A stretch of DNA of 5,491 nucleotides from Elusimicrobiota bacterium (GTDB taxonomy: Bacteria; Elusimicrobiota; Elusimicrobia; UBA1565; UBA9628). The DNA lies in NCBI GenBank assembly GCA_028717525.1, contig JAQUNT010000187.1, positions 1 through 5,491 of the forward strand, given 5' to 3'. Position 1 is the first letter of the stretch, and the number at the start of each line of letters is the position of its first letter. The translations under genes were made by a program, and so were the position numbers. Positions 1 to 5,491 of this stretch are shown here, in pieces. The notes beneath the pieces were generated by a model that saw only the letters and a program-made list of their open reading frames with translations, was not told the origin of the DNA and ran no database searches.

Positions 1-678
1 GTTGGAGTTCATGCGGTTCTTGCCGGCCGTGGGGTCGGACATGGACCCGTTCTGCAGGTCGTAGTAGAGCCCGGACTGGTTCATGGCCGTCTGCCAGAGG
101 GTCTGGCCCGCGTAGTTGATGTCCGCCACGCCCTGGCCGAAGCCGGTCGGGTTGAAGACGTTCACGGTCAGGAACTTCTGGTAGGGGGCCAGGGCCTTGG
201 TGCCCAGGTCCCAGTTGCGGCCCGCCAGGACCGCGCCGTCCTTGGTGTAGTCCCCCCAGGCCATCAGGCCGGAGCAGCCTGCCTCGGTGGCCAGGGCCAG
301 GATGGACTCGGAGAGCAGGACCTGCTTCTCCTGGCCGAGGCCCGAGGTCTCGGCCATGCCGCGCACCCACTCGCGCACGTAGAAAGGGTTGCGTTCCAGC
401 ATGGCCTTGGCCCCGGAGACGGCCTCGTCCCAGGAGAGCTTCTTGGTGCCCACGCCGAGCTGCTTGACGGCCATCTCGTAGAACTCCTTGAGCTCGTCCT
501 TCATGAGGCCGCCGTACTGCCGGCCCATCTGATGGAAGTCCCCCTCCATCACCACCACGTCGATCTTGCCGGACCGGTAGCGCTTGCCGCCTTCGAAGCT
601 GGCGGACAGGCGCAGGTCGTCGGCGCGCGCGGCCGAGGCCGCCAGGCACAGGGTCAGCGCCAGACCAAATGATCTCAT
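1..678 (-). CDS. Secreted C45-family Ntn-hydrolase precursor (acyltransferase / linear amide hydrolase type), C-terminus cut by window edge
   Basis: The frame reads from ATG at 678 to the left edge with no stop, giving 226 residues. Seen: an N-terminal signal peptide (MRSFGLALTLCLAASAARA, then DD), a 'GDFHQMGRQYGG' stretch near residues 46-57 as in the N-terminal part of C45 proteins, and a Gly-Cys-Ser at 134-136 followed by Asp-Gly and then Arg154-Asn155-Trp157-Asp157-type 'GRNWD' (Arg154, Asn155, Trp156, Asp157). A later 'NQSGLYY' (200-206) matches the usual Asn-x-x-Gly-Leu element. Known: C45 enzymes (penicillin acyltransferase, carcinine hydrolase relatives) cleave themselves before the nucleophilic Cys, and the Arg and Asp three residues apart belong to the same active site. 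Inferred: an exported enzyme, autocleaved between 134 and 135, acting on an amide or peptide-like substrate that cannot be named. A second ATG lies at 681; 678 is preferred because it sits 7 nt from GGAGG rather than 4. Family members are usually longer, so roughly the last third is missing. Phospholipase B-like proteins are the main alternative; RNWD argues for C45. Confidence 0.85.
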   Translation of the reverse strand, partial: MRSFGLALTLCLAASAARADDLRLSASFEGGKRYRSGKIDVVVMEGDFHQMGRQYGGLMKDELKEFYEMAVKQLGVGTKKLSWDEAVSGAKAMLERNPFYVREWVRGMAETSGLGQEKQVLLSESILALATEAGCSGLMAWGDYTKDGAVLAGRNWDLGTKALAPYQKFLTVNVFNPTGFGQGVADINYAGQTLWQTAMNQSGLYYDLQNGSMSDPTAGKNRMNSN

Positions 679-685
679 CATCGTT

Positions 686-690
686 CCTCC
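686..690 (-). promoter_or_regulatory. Shine-Dalgarno GGAGG of the C45-like gene
   Basis: A perfect GGAGG on the minus strand, 7 nt before ATG 678 and 4 nt before ATG 681. The spacing favours the second of the two tandem ATGs. Its first G is also the last base of the small upstream hairpin, so the folding of that hairpin could affect ribosome access. Confidence 0.75.
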
Positions 691-713
691 GATAACACTA
701 TCGCCGCAGGCGA
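690..713 (-). promoter_or_regulatory. Two overlapping, mutually exclusive 5'-leader hairpins
   Basis: On the minus strand TCGCC-TGC-GGCGA (713 to 701) forms a perfect 5-bp stem with a 3-nt loop. CGATA-GTGT-TATCG (703 to 690) forms another perfect 5-bp stem with a 4-nt loop. They share the three bases 703-701, so both cannot be fully formed at once. The second ends on the first base of the Shine-Dalgarno. The inverted repeats are seen directly; a role in translation control of the C45-like gene is inference, and stems this short can arise by chance in GC-rich DNA. Confidence 0.35.
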
Positions 714-731
714 GATGCGGGAATCAGGACC

Positions 732-740
732 AGTATATCA
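732..740 (-). promoter_or_regulatory. Extended -10 promoter (TGATATACT) for the C45-like gene
   Basis: The minus strand reads TG-A-TATACT from 740 to 732: a TATACT hexamer (5 of 6 to TATAAT) with the TGn extension. It stands out in AT content from its GC-rich surroundings. No good -35 is visible 16-18 bp upstream, where the stop region of the preceding gene lies; extended -10 promoters tolerate that. The predicted start near 725 would give a leader of about 45 nt that includes both small hairpins and the Shine-Dalgarno. This would let the hydrolase be transcribed independently of the upstream 456-residue gene. Confidence 0.45.
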
Positions 741-755
741 GAATCGCGGCCGCGC

Positions 756-2126
756 CTAGGAGAACAGGCGCGAGCGCACGATGAGCAGGCCCAGCAGGGG
801 CAGGAGGCTCGCGGCCAGCAGCGGGTCCGGGAACGAGGCCGGGACCGGGGCGCGCAGCGGAGCCGCCGAGCCCGGCCGCGACGGGCGGCGGGACAGGCCG
901 GCGCCCGGCTCGTCCGCGGCCGGGCCGTCGCCCGCGGTCTGCAGGAAGGAGAACACCTCGGTCTGGGCCTCCTGAACCTGCGGGCCCAGAGGCAGGGGCA
1001 CCGGCCGCGGCGCCAGGGAAGGCGAAGCCACCGCGTCGCGCAGCTGAGAGGCGCCCATGGCCTCGGCCGCCACGAAGGCCGCCGGAACGCGCTCCACCAT
1101 GGCCAAAGCCGAGTCCTCGGCCAGGCGCAGGGCCAAGCCGCGCGCCGGGGCGTCCACCACGGACAGGATCAGGCTCTGCCGGGAGACCTGCAGGGCCAGC
1201 AGGGCCACGCCGCCCATGCCGCCCTCGGAAGAGGCCGCGGAGGCGCCCGGACCCACGGACTGCCGGTAGGCCAGCCAATAGCCGCCGCTCATGGCGGGCA
1301 CGTCGTAGACCCAGCCCCCGCCCAAGGAGCGGCCGCCCGGCTGCGCGGCCGCGGCCAGCGGCCGAGCCCCGGACGGAGCCGACAGCCAGGGGTCCGCCTG
1401 CGCGCCGCGCACGCCGGAGGCCAGCTTGGGGTTGGAGCCGTCCTGGCCCCGCTCGTCGGTCAGGATGTTCATCAGCCGCACGCCCAGGCCTTGGGCGTTC
1501 TCGGGAGTCGCCAAAGCGCCGGGCTGAGCCGCGGCGCGCAGTTGGGCGCCCACCGCCTCGCTCTTGGCCGCCAGCTTCGAGGCCGAGCGGGTCAAAGCCG
1601 TCATGCCGCCGCCCGGGCCCGGCTTCAAGGTCCCGTCCGGCAGGTCCCGGCGCGCGGGCTGCGGCTTGGTCAGCCCGTACTCGGACATGGTCTCCACGGC
1701 GAAGGCCGCCGGCGAGGCCGGGTTCATGCTGTTGTAGGCCGCCTGCGTCTCGTCAGCGCCCGGGATGAGCGAACCGGGCAAGGACGGCGGGGCCGCGTCC
1801 TGCCGCAGGTTCATCTTGACCGCGGGCAGGCCCAGGTCCGAGAAGAAGTCGGCCGCCGACTTGACCGCGCCGGACTTCTTGGCGGAGGGGAGCAAGGAGG
1901 TCACGCCGGGCAGGTTCTGCAGGGTCCCCTTGGTGAGGTCGATGTTGCCCAGGCCGCTCTGCAAAGACGGGCCGCCGCTGTTGACCGGGGCCAGCACCGT
2001 CGGCCCGGTCACGCCGGCGCGCGTCGGGACCTGGGCCGAGGTCATGTTGGCGGCTGAGGCGGTGCCCGCGCCCAAGAGACAGACGCTAACGGAAAGCAAG
2101 GACACCGCCGAGAAGCGGCCTTTCAT
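756..2126 (-). CDS. Secreted hypothetical protein with C-terminal membrane anchor, 456 aa
   Basis: I do not recognise this protein. Seen: a signal peptide (residues 1-25, Lys2 and Arg4, hydrophobic core, ASA then AN) with likely cleavage after Ala25. Residues 26-265 are a low-complexity stretch rich in Ala, Gly, Pro, Ser and Leu with few aromatics. Residues 268-365 are more domain-like, with GGGWVYDV, a Trp/Tyr cluster (YWLAYRQ) and alternating hydrophobic strands. A Pro/Arg-rich linker follows (368-430), then Pro433-Asp-Pro435, a hydrophobic helix 436-450 and a short basic tail, RSRLFS. Inferred: exported, then held in a membrane by its C-terminus, with most of the chain outside the cytoplasm. 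No catalytic motif or Cys pair is visible. The start is fixed because an in-frame TGA lies five codons upstream and the next Met (28) would remove the signal peptide. An AGGAG is present but only 1 nt from the ATG, too close for normal use. The downstream neighbour is the C45-like hydrolase, 77 nt after this stop codon begins its spacer; a functional link is only suggested by orientation and shared export. Confidence 0.8.
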   Translation of the reverse strand: MKGRFSAVSLLSVSVCLLGAGTASAANMTSAQVPTRAGVTGPTVLAPVNSGGPSLQSGLGNIDLTKGTLQNLPGVTSLLPSAKKSGAVKSAADFFSDLGLPAVKMNLRQDAAPPSLPGSLIPGADETQAAYNSMNPASPAAFAVETMSEYGLTKPQPARRDLPDGTLKPGPGGGMTALTRSASKLAAKSEAVGAQLRAAAQPGALATPENAQGLGVRLMNILTDERGQDGSNPKLASGVRGAQADPWLSAPSGARPLAAAAQPGGRSLGGGWVYDVPAMSGGYWLAYRQSVGPGASAASSEGGMGGVALLALQVSRQSLILSVVDAPARGLALRLAEDSALAMVERVPAAFVAAEAMGASQLRDAVASPSLAPRPVPLPLGPQVQEAQTEVFSFLQTAGDGPAADEPGAGLSRRPSRPGSAAPLRAPVPASFPDPLLAASLLPLLGLLIVRSRLFS

Positions 2127-2132
2127 GCTCCT

Positions 2133-2160
2133 AATGTATCACTTGGCACTTCGCGGGCAA
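2133..2160 (-). promoter_or_regulatory. Possible promoter of the 456-aa gene, placed for a leaderless mRNA
   Basis: On the minus strand TTGCCC (2160 to 2155, 4 of 6 to TTGACA) and TACATT (2138 to 2133, 4 of 6 to TATAAT) are 16 bp apart. The second is preceded by TGA, an extended -10 signature. The last base of the hexamer is 7 nt before the A of the ATG at 2126, so transcription would be expected to begin at or within a base or two of the start codon. That fits the unusable 1-nt spacing of the AGGAG motif. The match is moderate and no transcript data are available. Confidence 0.35.
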
Positions 2161-2238
2161 TGGGTCCTAGGTTCCATCTTCACTCAGGCAAAGGTCCTAT
2201 GCCGCCGGGACCAGGCCCAAGGCCCATGTTTCTAAACT

Positions 2239-2340
2239 CTGGCACCAAGGCCTGTGAATCCTGTGCATAGCCGGCCGTCTGATTCAACTGGGCGTGTCCT
2301 TCAGAGCCGGGGGAATCATCTTAAGCCTGGCACCGGCCTG
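2239..2340. repeat. Pair of short direct repeats CTGGCACC(AA)GGCCTG
   Basis: CTGGCACCAAGGCCTG at 2239-2254 recurs as CTGGCACCGGCCTG at 2327-2340, lacking two central A's; the starts are 88 bp apart. Fourteen shared bases in a 229-bp spacer are more than expected from casual repetition. The function is unknown: a protein-binding site pair or the trace of a local duplication are both possible. Confidence 0.45.
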
Positions 2341-2353
2341 GGTCCTTGGACCC
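2340..2353 (-). terminator. Hairpin just after the large gene, weak terminator candidate
   Basis: GGGTCC-AA-GGACCC on the minus strand is a perfect inverted repeat starting 3 nt after the TAG of the large gene. It would fold as a 5-bp stem with a 4-nt loop. No run of T's follows on the transcribed side, so it is not a classical intrinsic terminator. It may instead protect the 3' end, or be a chance palindrome. Confidence 0.25.
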
Positions 2354-2355
2354 GG

Positions 2356-5300
2356 CTAGGCGGGCTGGAAGGTCCGGCGGCGCCTGAGCCAGTGCCAGAC
2401 CGCGCTGACCACGGCCGCAAACCCGGAGAGCGCCGCGAACCAGACCCAGAACGAGGACATGGGCTGGCCCGGCTGGACCGGGCCCGGGACCGGCAGAGGC
2501 TGGGGCCCGGCGCTCAACCGGTCGAGGTAGCTCTGCCACCAAGCCTTCTGCTGGCGCAGCTCGGCCGCCTCGGCCTGCACGCGCGCCAGCTCAGCCTCGA
2601 GCAGTCTCTGCGCCCCGATGCGCCAGGCCAGCTCGTGGTATCTCTGCCAGAGGGCGTCCTCCTCGCGGCTGGCGCCCTCGCGCCGCTGGACCTGCGCGGA
2701 GAGCTCGCGCTGCGCCGCAGCGAGCTCCGCGGCCAGCCCGGGAGCCTTCTGCCGCGCCTCGGCGGCGCGCTGCTCAAGACGCTCCGAATAGCCCTTGAGC
2801 GCCTCGGCCTGGGCCTCGTACTGGCCGACCCCGGCGATGATGTTCACGCGGCGCTCCACGCGGTCCACAGCCAGGTTGCCCGGCGCGGCCGAGAGGGTGA
2901 CTCCGCGCACGCCGGAGCCGTCCGCGGCCGACTCCTGCGCCACCAGCGGGTTCTTCAGGGCGTCGCCGATGGCCTCGCGGCCGTGGCGCCCGGTCAGGCT
3001 CGACTCCAGGTAGGTCCCGGCGCGGCCGCGCACCTGCGCGACCAGCAGTTCCTCGCTGCCGCCCTGGAACCGGGCCAGGGTCCGCTCCCGCGCGGCCAGC
3101 AGGCTCTGGAGGCTCTGCCCCGCGGCGCGCGCCGCGGATCTCACGCCGAAGTGGATATCCTTCTGGTTCCGCTCGTCGAGGTTGCGCACTTCCTTGTCCA
3201 AGATGCTCTGGCCGGGCAGGATGCGGGAATCGACCTGCACCACCGACGGGAACTGGCTGGGGTCGTAGTAGCGGCCCACCGGGTCGGGCAGCAGGTTGAG
3301 GATGTCGATGACGTTGGCGACCTTGCGGAAGAAGCCGTAGCGCTCGGTCTCGCCGCCCTCGGTCTTGTACATGGTGGCGCGGCCCAGGTAGTGGTGCTGG
3401 TTCGGGTCGCGTCCCGTCAGCAGTTCGACGGGGGTGCCCACGATGCCGCGCGGGATCTCCAGGAGCAGGTTGCCCCAGTTGTAGGGCATGATGGCCCAGT
3501 GCTTGGCGCGCGACTCCTGGGACTTGGCGCCGTCCAAAGTCTGGGCCAGGAAGCGGGTGTTGAGGGTGACCGGCAGTCCCTGCGCCGTCTCGTAGTGGCT
3601 CAGCCGGTAGGTGGGCCGCACCAGGCGTCCGTCCGCGCTGGCCGCGTCGGCCGCGCCGCCCATGGCCACGGACTTGATGGTCCAGGTCTGGGCCGCTCGG
3701 GAGAATTCCTCGGGGTCCGTGATGGCGCGCACCCCGCCCTGCTCGTCCACGATCGCGGCCAGGAGCTCGCCCGAGACCCTGCGCACGGCCGCGCTGCCCA
3801 AAGACTCGTCCAGCGGCAGCGTGCCGTAGACCGGCGGCGCGCGGGCCGCGGCCACGCGGTAGGCCGCGTCGAGGCCCAGCTCCAGGTCCGCGCTGCGGTA
3901 GAGGCTCCAGGTCCGGGAGTGCTCCAGGATGGCCTCGGCTTGGCGCAGGGCCCGCTCCTTGTTGTCCTGCTCGGCCTTGGCCTCGCGCAGCTTGTCGGAG
4001 GCCAGGGCCGCGGCCTTGGCCACCGGCTCGAAGCCCTTCTGGGCGTCCTTGTAGCCGCGGTCCTTGGCCACGGACTGGTCCAAGGCGGCCTGCTGCCGGG
4101 CCGCGAAGTCCTCATCGGACTCGCCGCGCTGGCGCTGCACCGAGGCGTAGGCCGCGTCGCGCAGGTCCGCGCGGACCTCGGACTGCGAGCGCTGGTAGTC
4201 GAGCCCCGCGCGCTTGGCCTCGTCCTGGCGGGCGTCGGCGTCCTTCTGGAGCTCCTCCGCCTTCTGCTGGGCCCGGGCCAGGTCGTCCTGGGCCGCGCGC
4301 AGGTCCTGGGCTGCATTTTGGAGAGACTTCATAGCAGCCCGGAAGTCGTCCTCGCTCAGGTAGAGCTCGGAGACCCGGCCCTGGCCGTCGCGGGCGAAGC
4401 CGTAGCCGTTGAGCTTGAGCTCCAGCCAGCCCCGGCGGGCCTCCTCCACGCCGCGGCCGCGCGACCAGGACATCAGGGCCTCGGCGCCCTTCTCCGTGAC
4501 CAGCAGGCGGCTGAAGTCCTTGGCCTGGGACGAGGCCAGCAGGCTCTCCACGGTCGGGAAGCGGCCGCGGTCCAGGGCCAGGTTGCCCGTGTAGATGTAG
4601 ACCTCATTGGCCTCCGGCTCGCGGGCCAGGGCCGTGAGCGGATGCGCGGCCTGGCGCAGCCCGGTGGCCGGGTCGGCCTTGGCGTCGAAGAAGAACAGGC
4701 GGCCCTGCGCGGCCAGCCCCTGCGGCCCGAACACCGCGTTGAAGCCCAGCACCGCGTTCTGCCCGCCGCCGGAGACGGCCACGAAGTCGCCCTTCTGCAT
4801 GTCGCCTTGCAGGTCCAAGGTCTGCTGGTTGGACTTGGCGGCGGACGCGGCCTGGTCGCGCGCGGCCTCGCTGGCGTCCACCCCGCCCAGGAGCTCCAGG
4901 CCCTTGTCCTTGAGGAAGAGGCGGCCGCCCTTCTCCTCGATGAGGCCCCGGCCGCGCAGGTCGGCGACCTGCTCGGCGCTCATCCAGCCGTCCAAGGTCC
5001 AGAGGCGGCGGCCGTCCGGACCGGTCTGGGTCAGGCTGTAGAGGGGCGCCAGCTGAACGTCCTTCTGTTCCCAGCGGGCGCGCATCTCGCGCAGGTTCTG
5101 CAGGGCCGCGGCCGCGGCGTCGAGCTCGGCCGGCGAGGCGTCGCTCCAGCGGCCGGCGGCCAGGCGGGACTGCTCGAGCATGATCAGGGCGTCGAGGGCG
5201 CGCAGGCCCCGGCCGGAGCGGATCTCGTCGGCGGTGCGCGCCAGGCTGCGCCGCACGTCGTAGATCGCGTCCAGGCTCCGGGCCGAGGTGCCGTCGGCCT

Positions 5301-5491
5301 TGACCTCGGCCGAGGCGAAGGTCTTGATGAGCTCGGCGTCGTAGGCCTGCTCCGCCTTGATGTAGCGGTCCAGGAACACGTCCTTGAGCACGAAGTGGCT
5401 CGGGTCGTTGGAGAGGTCGGTCAGGTAGCTCTCCAGAAGGGCCTGCTTGGCCGCGGCCAGCTCGCCGTGGAGCTGCTCCATGCGCTGGAAG
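2356..5491 (-). CDS. Large coiled-coil protein with C-terminal membrane anchor, N-terminus outside window
   Basis: I do not recognise a named family. The frame is open from the right edge to TAG at 2358-2356. The first Met is at 5481, but it has no Shine-Dalgarno (upstream bases CTTCCAGCGC read on as Phe-Gln-Arg) and no signal peptide follows, so the gene probably starts further right. Numbering from that Met: 1-140 helical and charged; 145-375 mixed alpha/beta with two similar Gly/Arg-rich segments (176-194 and 341-359); 376-525 Ala/Gln/Glu/Lys/Arg-rich coiled coil; 526-780 a globular block with an aromatic, Gly/Pro-rich core (663-745, e.g. MPYNWGN, EIPRGIVGTPVELL, DPNQHHYLGR); 785-885 mixed; 888-988 a second coiled coil; 991-1007 a proline-rich linker; 1010-1031 a Trp-rich membrane helix; then RRRR and a short tail. 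No ATP-binding P-loop or protease motif is apparent. Inferred: a membrane-tethered structural or scaffold protein of the envelope. The arginines after the helix suggest that the tail is cytoplasmic and the body extracytoplasmic, but this depends on the unseen N-terminus. Confidence 0.85.
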   Translation of the reverse strand, partial: FQRMEQLHGELAAAKQALLESYLTDLSNDPSHFVLKDVFLDRYIKAEQAYDAELIKTFASAEVKADGTSARSLDAIYDVRRSLARTADEIRSGRGLRALDALIMLEQSRLAAGRWSDASPAELDAAAAALQNLREMRARWEQKDVQLAPLYSLTQTGPDGRRLWTLDGWMSAEQVADLRGRGLIEEKGGRLFLKDKGLELLGGVDASEAARDQAASAAKSNQQTLDLQGDMQKGDFVAVSGGGQNAVLGFNAVFGPQGLAAQGRLFFFDAKADPATGLRQAAHPLTALAREPEANEVYIYTGNLALDRGRFPTVESLLASSQAKDFSRLLVTEKGAEALMSWSRGRGVEEARRGWLELKLNGYGFARDGQGRVSELYLSEDDFRAAMKSLQNAAQDLRAAQDDLARAQQKAEELQKDADARQDEAKRAGLDYQRSQSEVRADLRDAAYASVQRQRGESDEDFAARQQAALDQSVAKDRGYKDAQKGFEPVAKAAALASDKLREAKAEQDNKERALRQAEAILEHSRTWSLYRSADLELGLDAAYRVAAARAPPVYGTLPLDESLGSAAVRRVSGELLAAIVDEQGGVRAITDPEEFSRAAQTWTIKSVAMGGAADAASADGRLVRPTYRLSHYETAQGLPVTLNTRFLAQTLDGAKSQESRAKHWAIMPYNWGNLLLEIPRGIVGTPVELLTGRDPNQHHYLGRATMYKTEGGETERYGFFRKVANVIDILNLLPDPVGRYYDPSQFPSVVQVDSRILPGQSILDKEVRNLDERNQKDIHFGVRSAARAAGQSLQSLLAARERTLARFQGGSEELLVAQVRGRAGTYLESSLTGRHGREAIGDALKNPLVAQESAADGSGVRGVTLSAAPGNLAVDRVERRVNIIAGVGQYEAQAEALKGYSERLEQRAAEARQKAPGLAAELAAAQRELSAQVQRREGASREEDALWQRYHELAWRIGAQRLLEAELARVQAEAAELRQQKAWWQSYLDRLSAGPQPLPVPGPVQPGQPMSSFWVWFAALSGFAAVVSAVWHWLRRRRTFQPA

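Larger units (their letters stand above)
2127..2355. other. 229-bp intergenic spacer, no gene seen
   Basis: This spacer between the large coiled-coil gene and the 456-aa gene is less GC-rich than the flanking coding DNA. I see no supportable reading frame, tRNA or structured RNA. It holds a hairpin directly after the upstream stop codon, two copies of a CTGGCACC...GGCCTG repeat, three copies of GGTCCT (2163, 2193, 2341) and, next to the downstream gene, a possible promoter. Confidence 0.6.

Noticed and set aside
625..678. Lipoprotein signal (Cys11 in the C45-like precursor; Cys16 in the 456-aa protein)
   Set aside because: Residues before both cysteines (LTL-C and VSV-C) do not fit the lipobox, which needs Gly, Ala or Ser at -1; both have better signal peptidase I sites (ARA and ASA).
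741..755. GCGGCCGC and similar GC palindromes here and elsewhere
   Set aside because: Expected by chance in DNA this GC-rich; no arrayed or spaced pattern.
724..1278. A 184-codon minus-strand open frame overlapping the 3' part of the 456-aa gene
   Set aside because: It is an Arg/Gly/Pro/Ala-rich translation typical of an off-frame in GC-rich DNA; the 456-aa frame has a signal peptide and an ordered architecture.
2144..2159. Sigma-54-like TGGCAC-N5-GGGCA on the plus strand
   Set aside because: The -12 half lacks the TT of TTGCA and it would point away from the downstream gene, antisense to the end of the large gene with no reading frame to serve.
1765..2235. Plus-strand open frame crossing the start of the 456-aa gene into the spacer
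   Set aside because: No Shine-Dalgarno, no domain-like content, and it lies opposite a better-supported gene.
3600..4316. A 238-codon minus-strand frame inside the large gene
   Set aside because: It is dominated by Arg, Pro, Ser and Thr, a shifted-frame reading of the coiled-coil codons; no initiation signal supports it.

Overview
The window is GC-rich, and every gene I can support lies on the minus strand, so the layout reads from right to left. It carries parts or all of three envelope- or secretion-directed proteins. I see no RNA gene, CRISPR array, insertion sequence or phage feature. Gram-negative-like signal peptides, Ala/Pro/Gly-rich low-complexity secreted proteins and a large coiled-coil protein with a C-terminal anchor suggest a GC-rich, didermic environmental bacterium. 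High-GC Elusimicrobiota are one candidate and Myxococcota-like lineages another. This placement is inference; no marker gene is present.

Layout from right to left. (1) 5491-2356: a protein of at least 1044 residues whose frame stays open to the right edge, so its N-terminus lies outside the window. It has a helical first part, two coiled-coil blocks, a conserved-looking aromatic central block, a proline-rich linker and one C-terminal membrane helix ending in four arginines. (2) 2355-2127: a 229-bp spacer, visibly less GC-rich than the genes. It holds a small hairpin just after the large gene, a pair of short direct repeats and a possible promoter for the next gene. (3) 2126-756: a complete 456-residue secreted protein of unknown function, with a signal peptide, a low-complexity middle and a hydrophobic C-terminal anchor with a basic tail. 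(4) 755-682: a 74-bp spacer with a good extended -10 element, two mutually exclusive small hairpins and a strong Shine-Dalgarno. (5) 678 to the left edge: a secreted C45-type (acyltransferase/amide hydrolase) Ntn-hydrolase precursor, cut off at its C-terminus by the window edge.

The one gene whose biochemistry can be named is the C45-like enzyme. The catalytic Gly-Cys, the following Arg-Asn-Trp-Asp and a signal peptide are all visible. The other two proteins are unrecognised. They share an architecture: an exported or extracytoplasmic-looking body, a Pro-rich stretch, then a C-terminal transmembrane helix with an Arg-rich tail. Shared orientation and short spacing fit a co-regulated envelope locus, but both spacers contain promoter-like sequence, so one single transcript is not assured. 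I find no convincing sign of a known defence or mobile system here.
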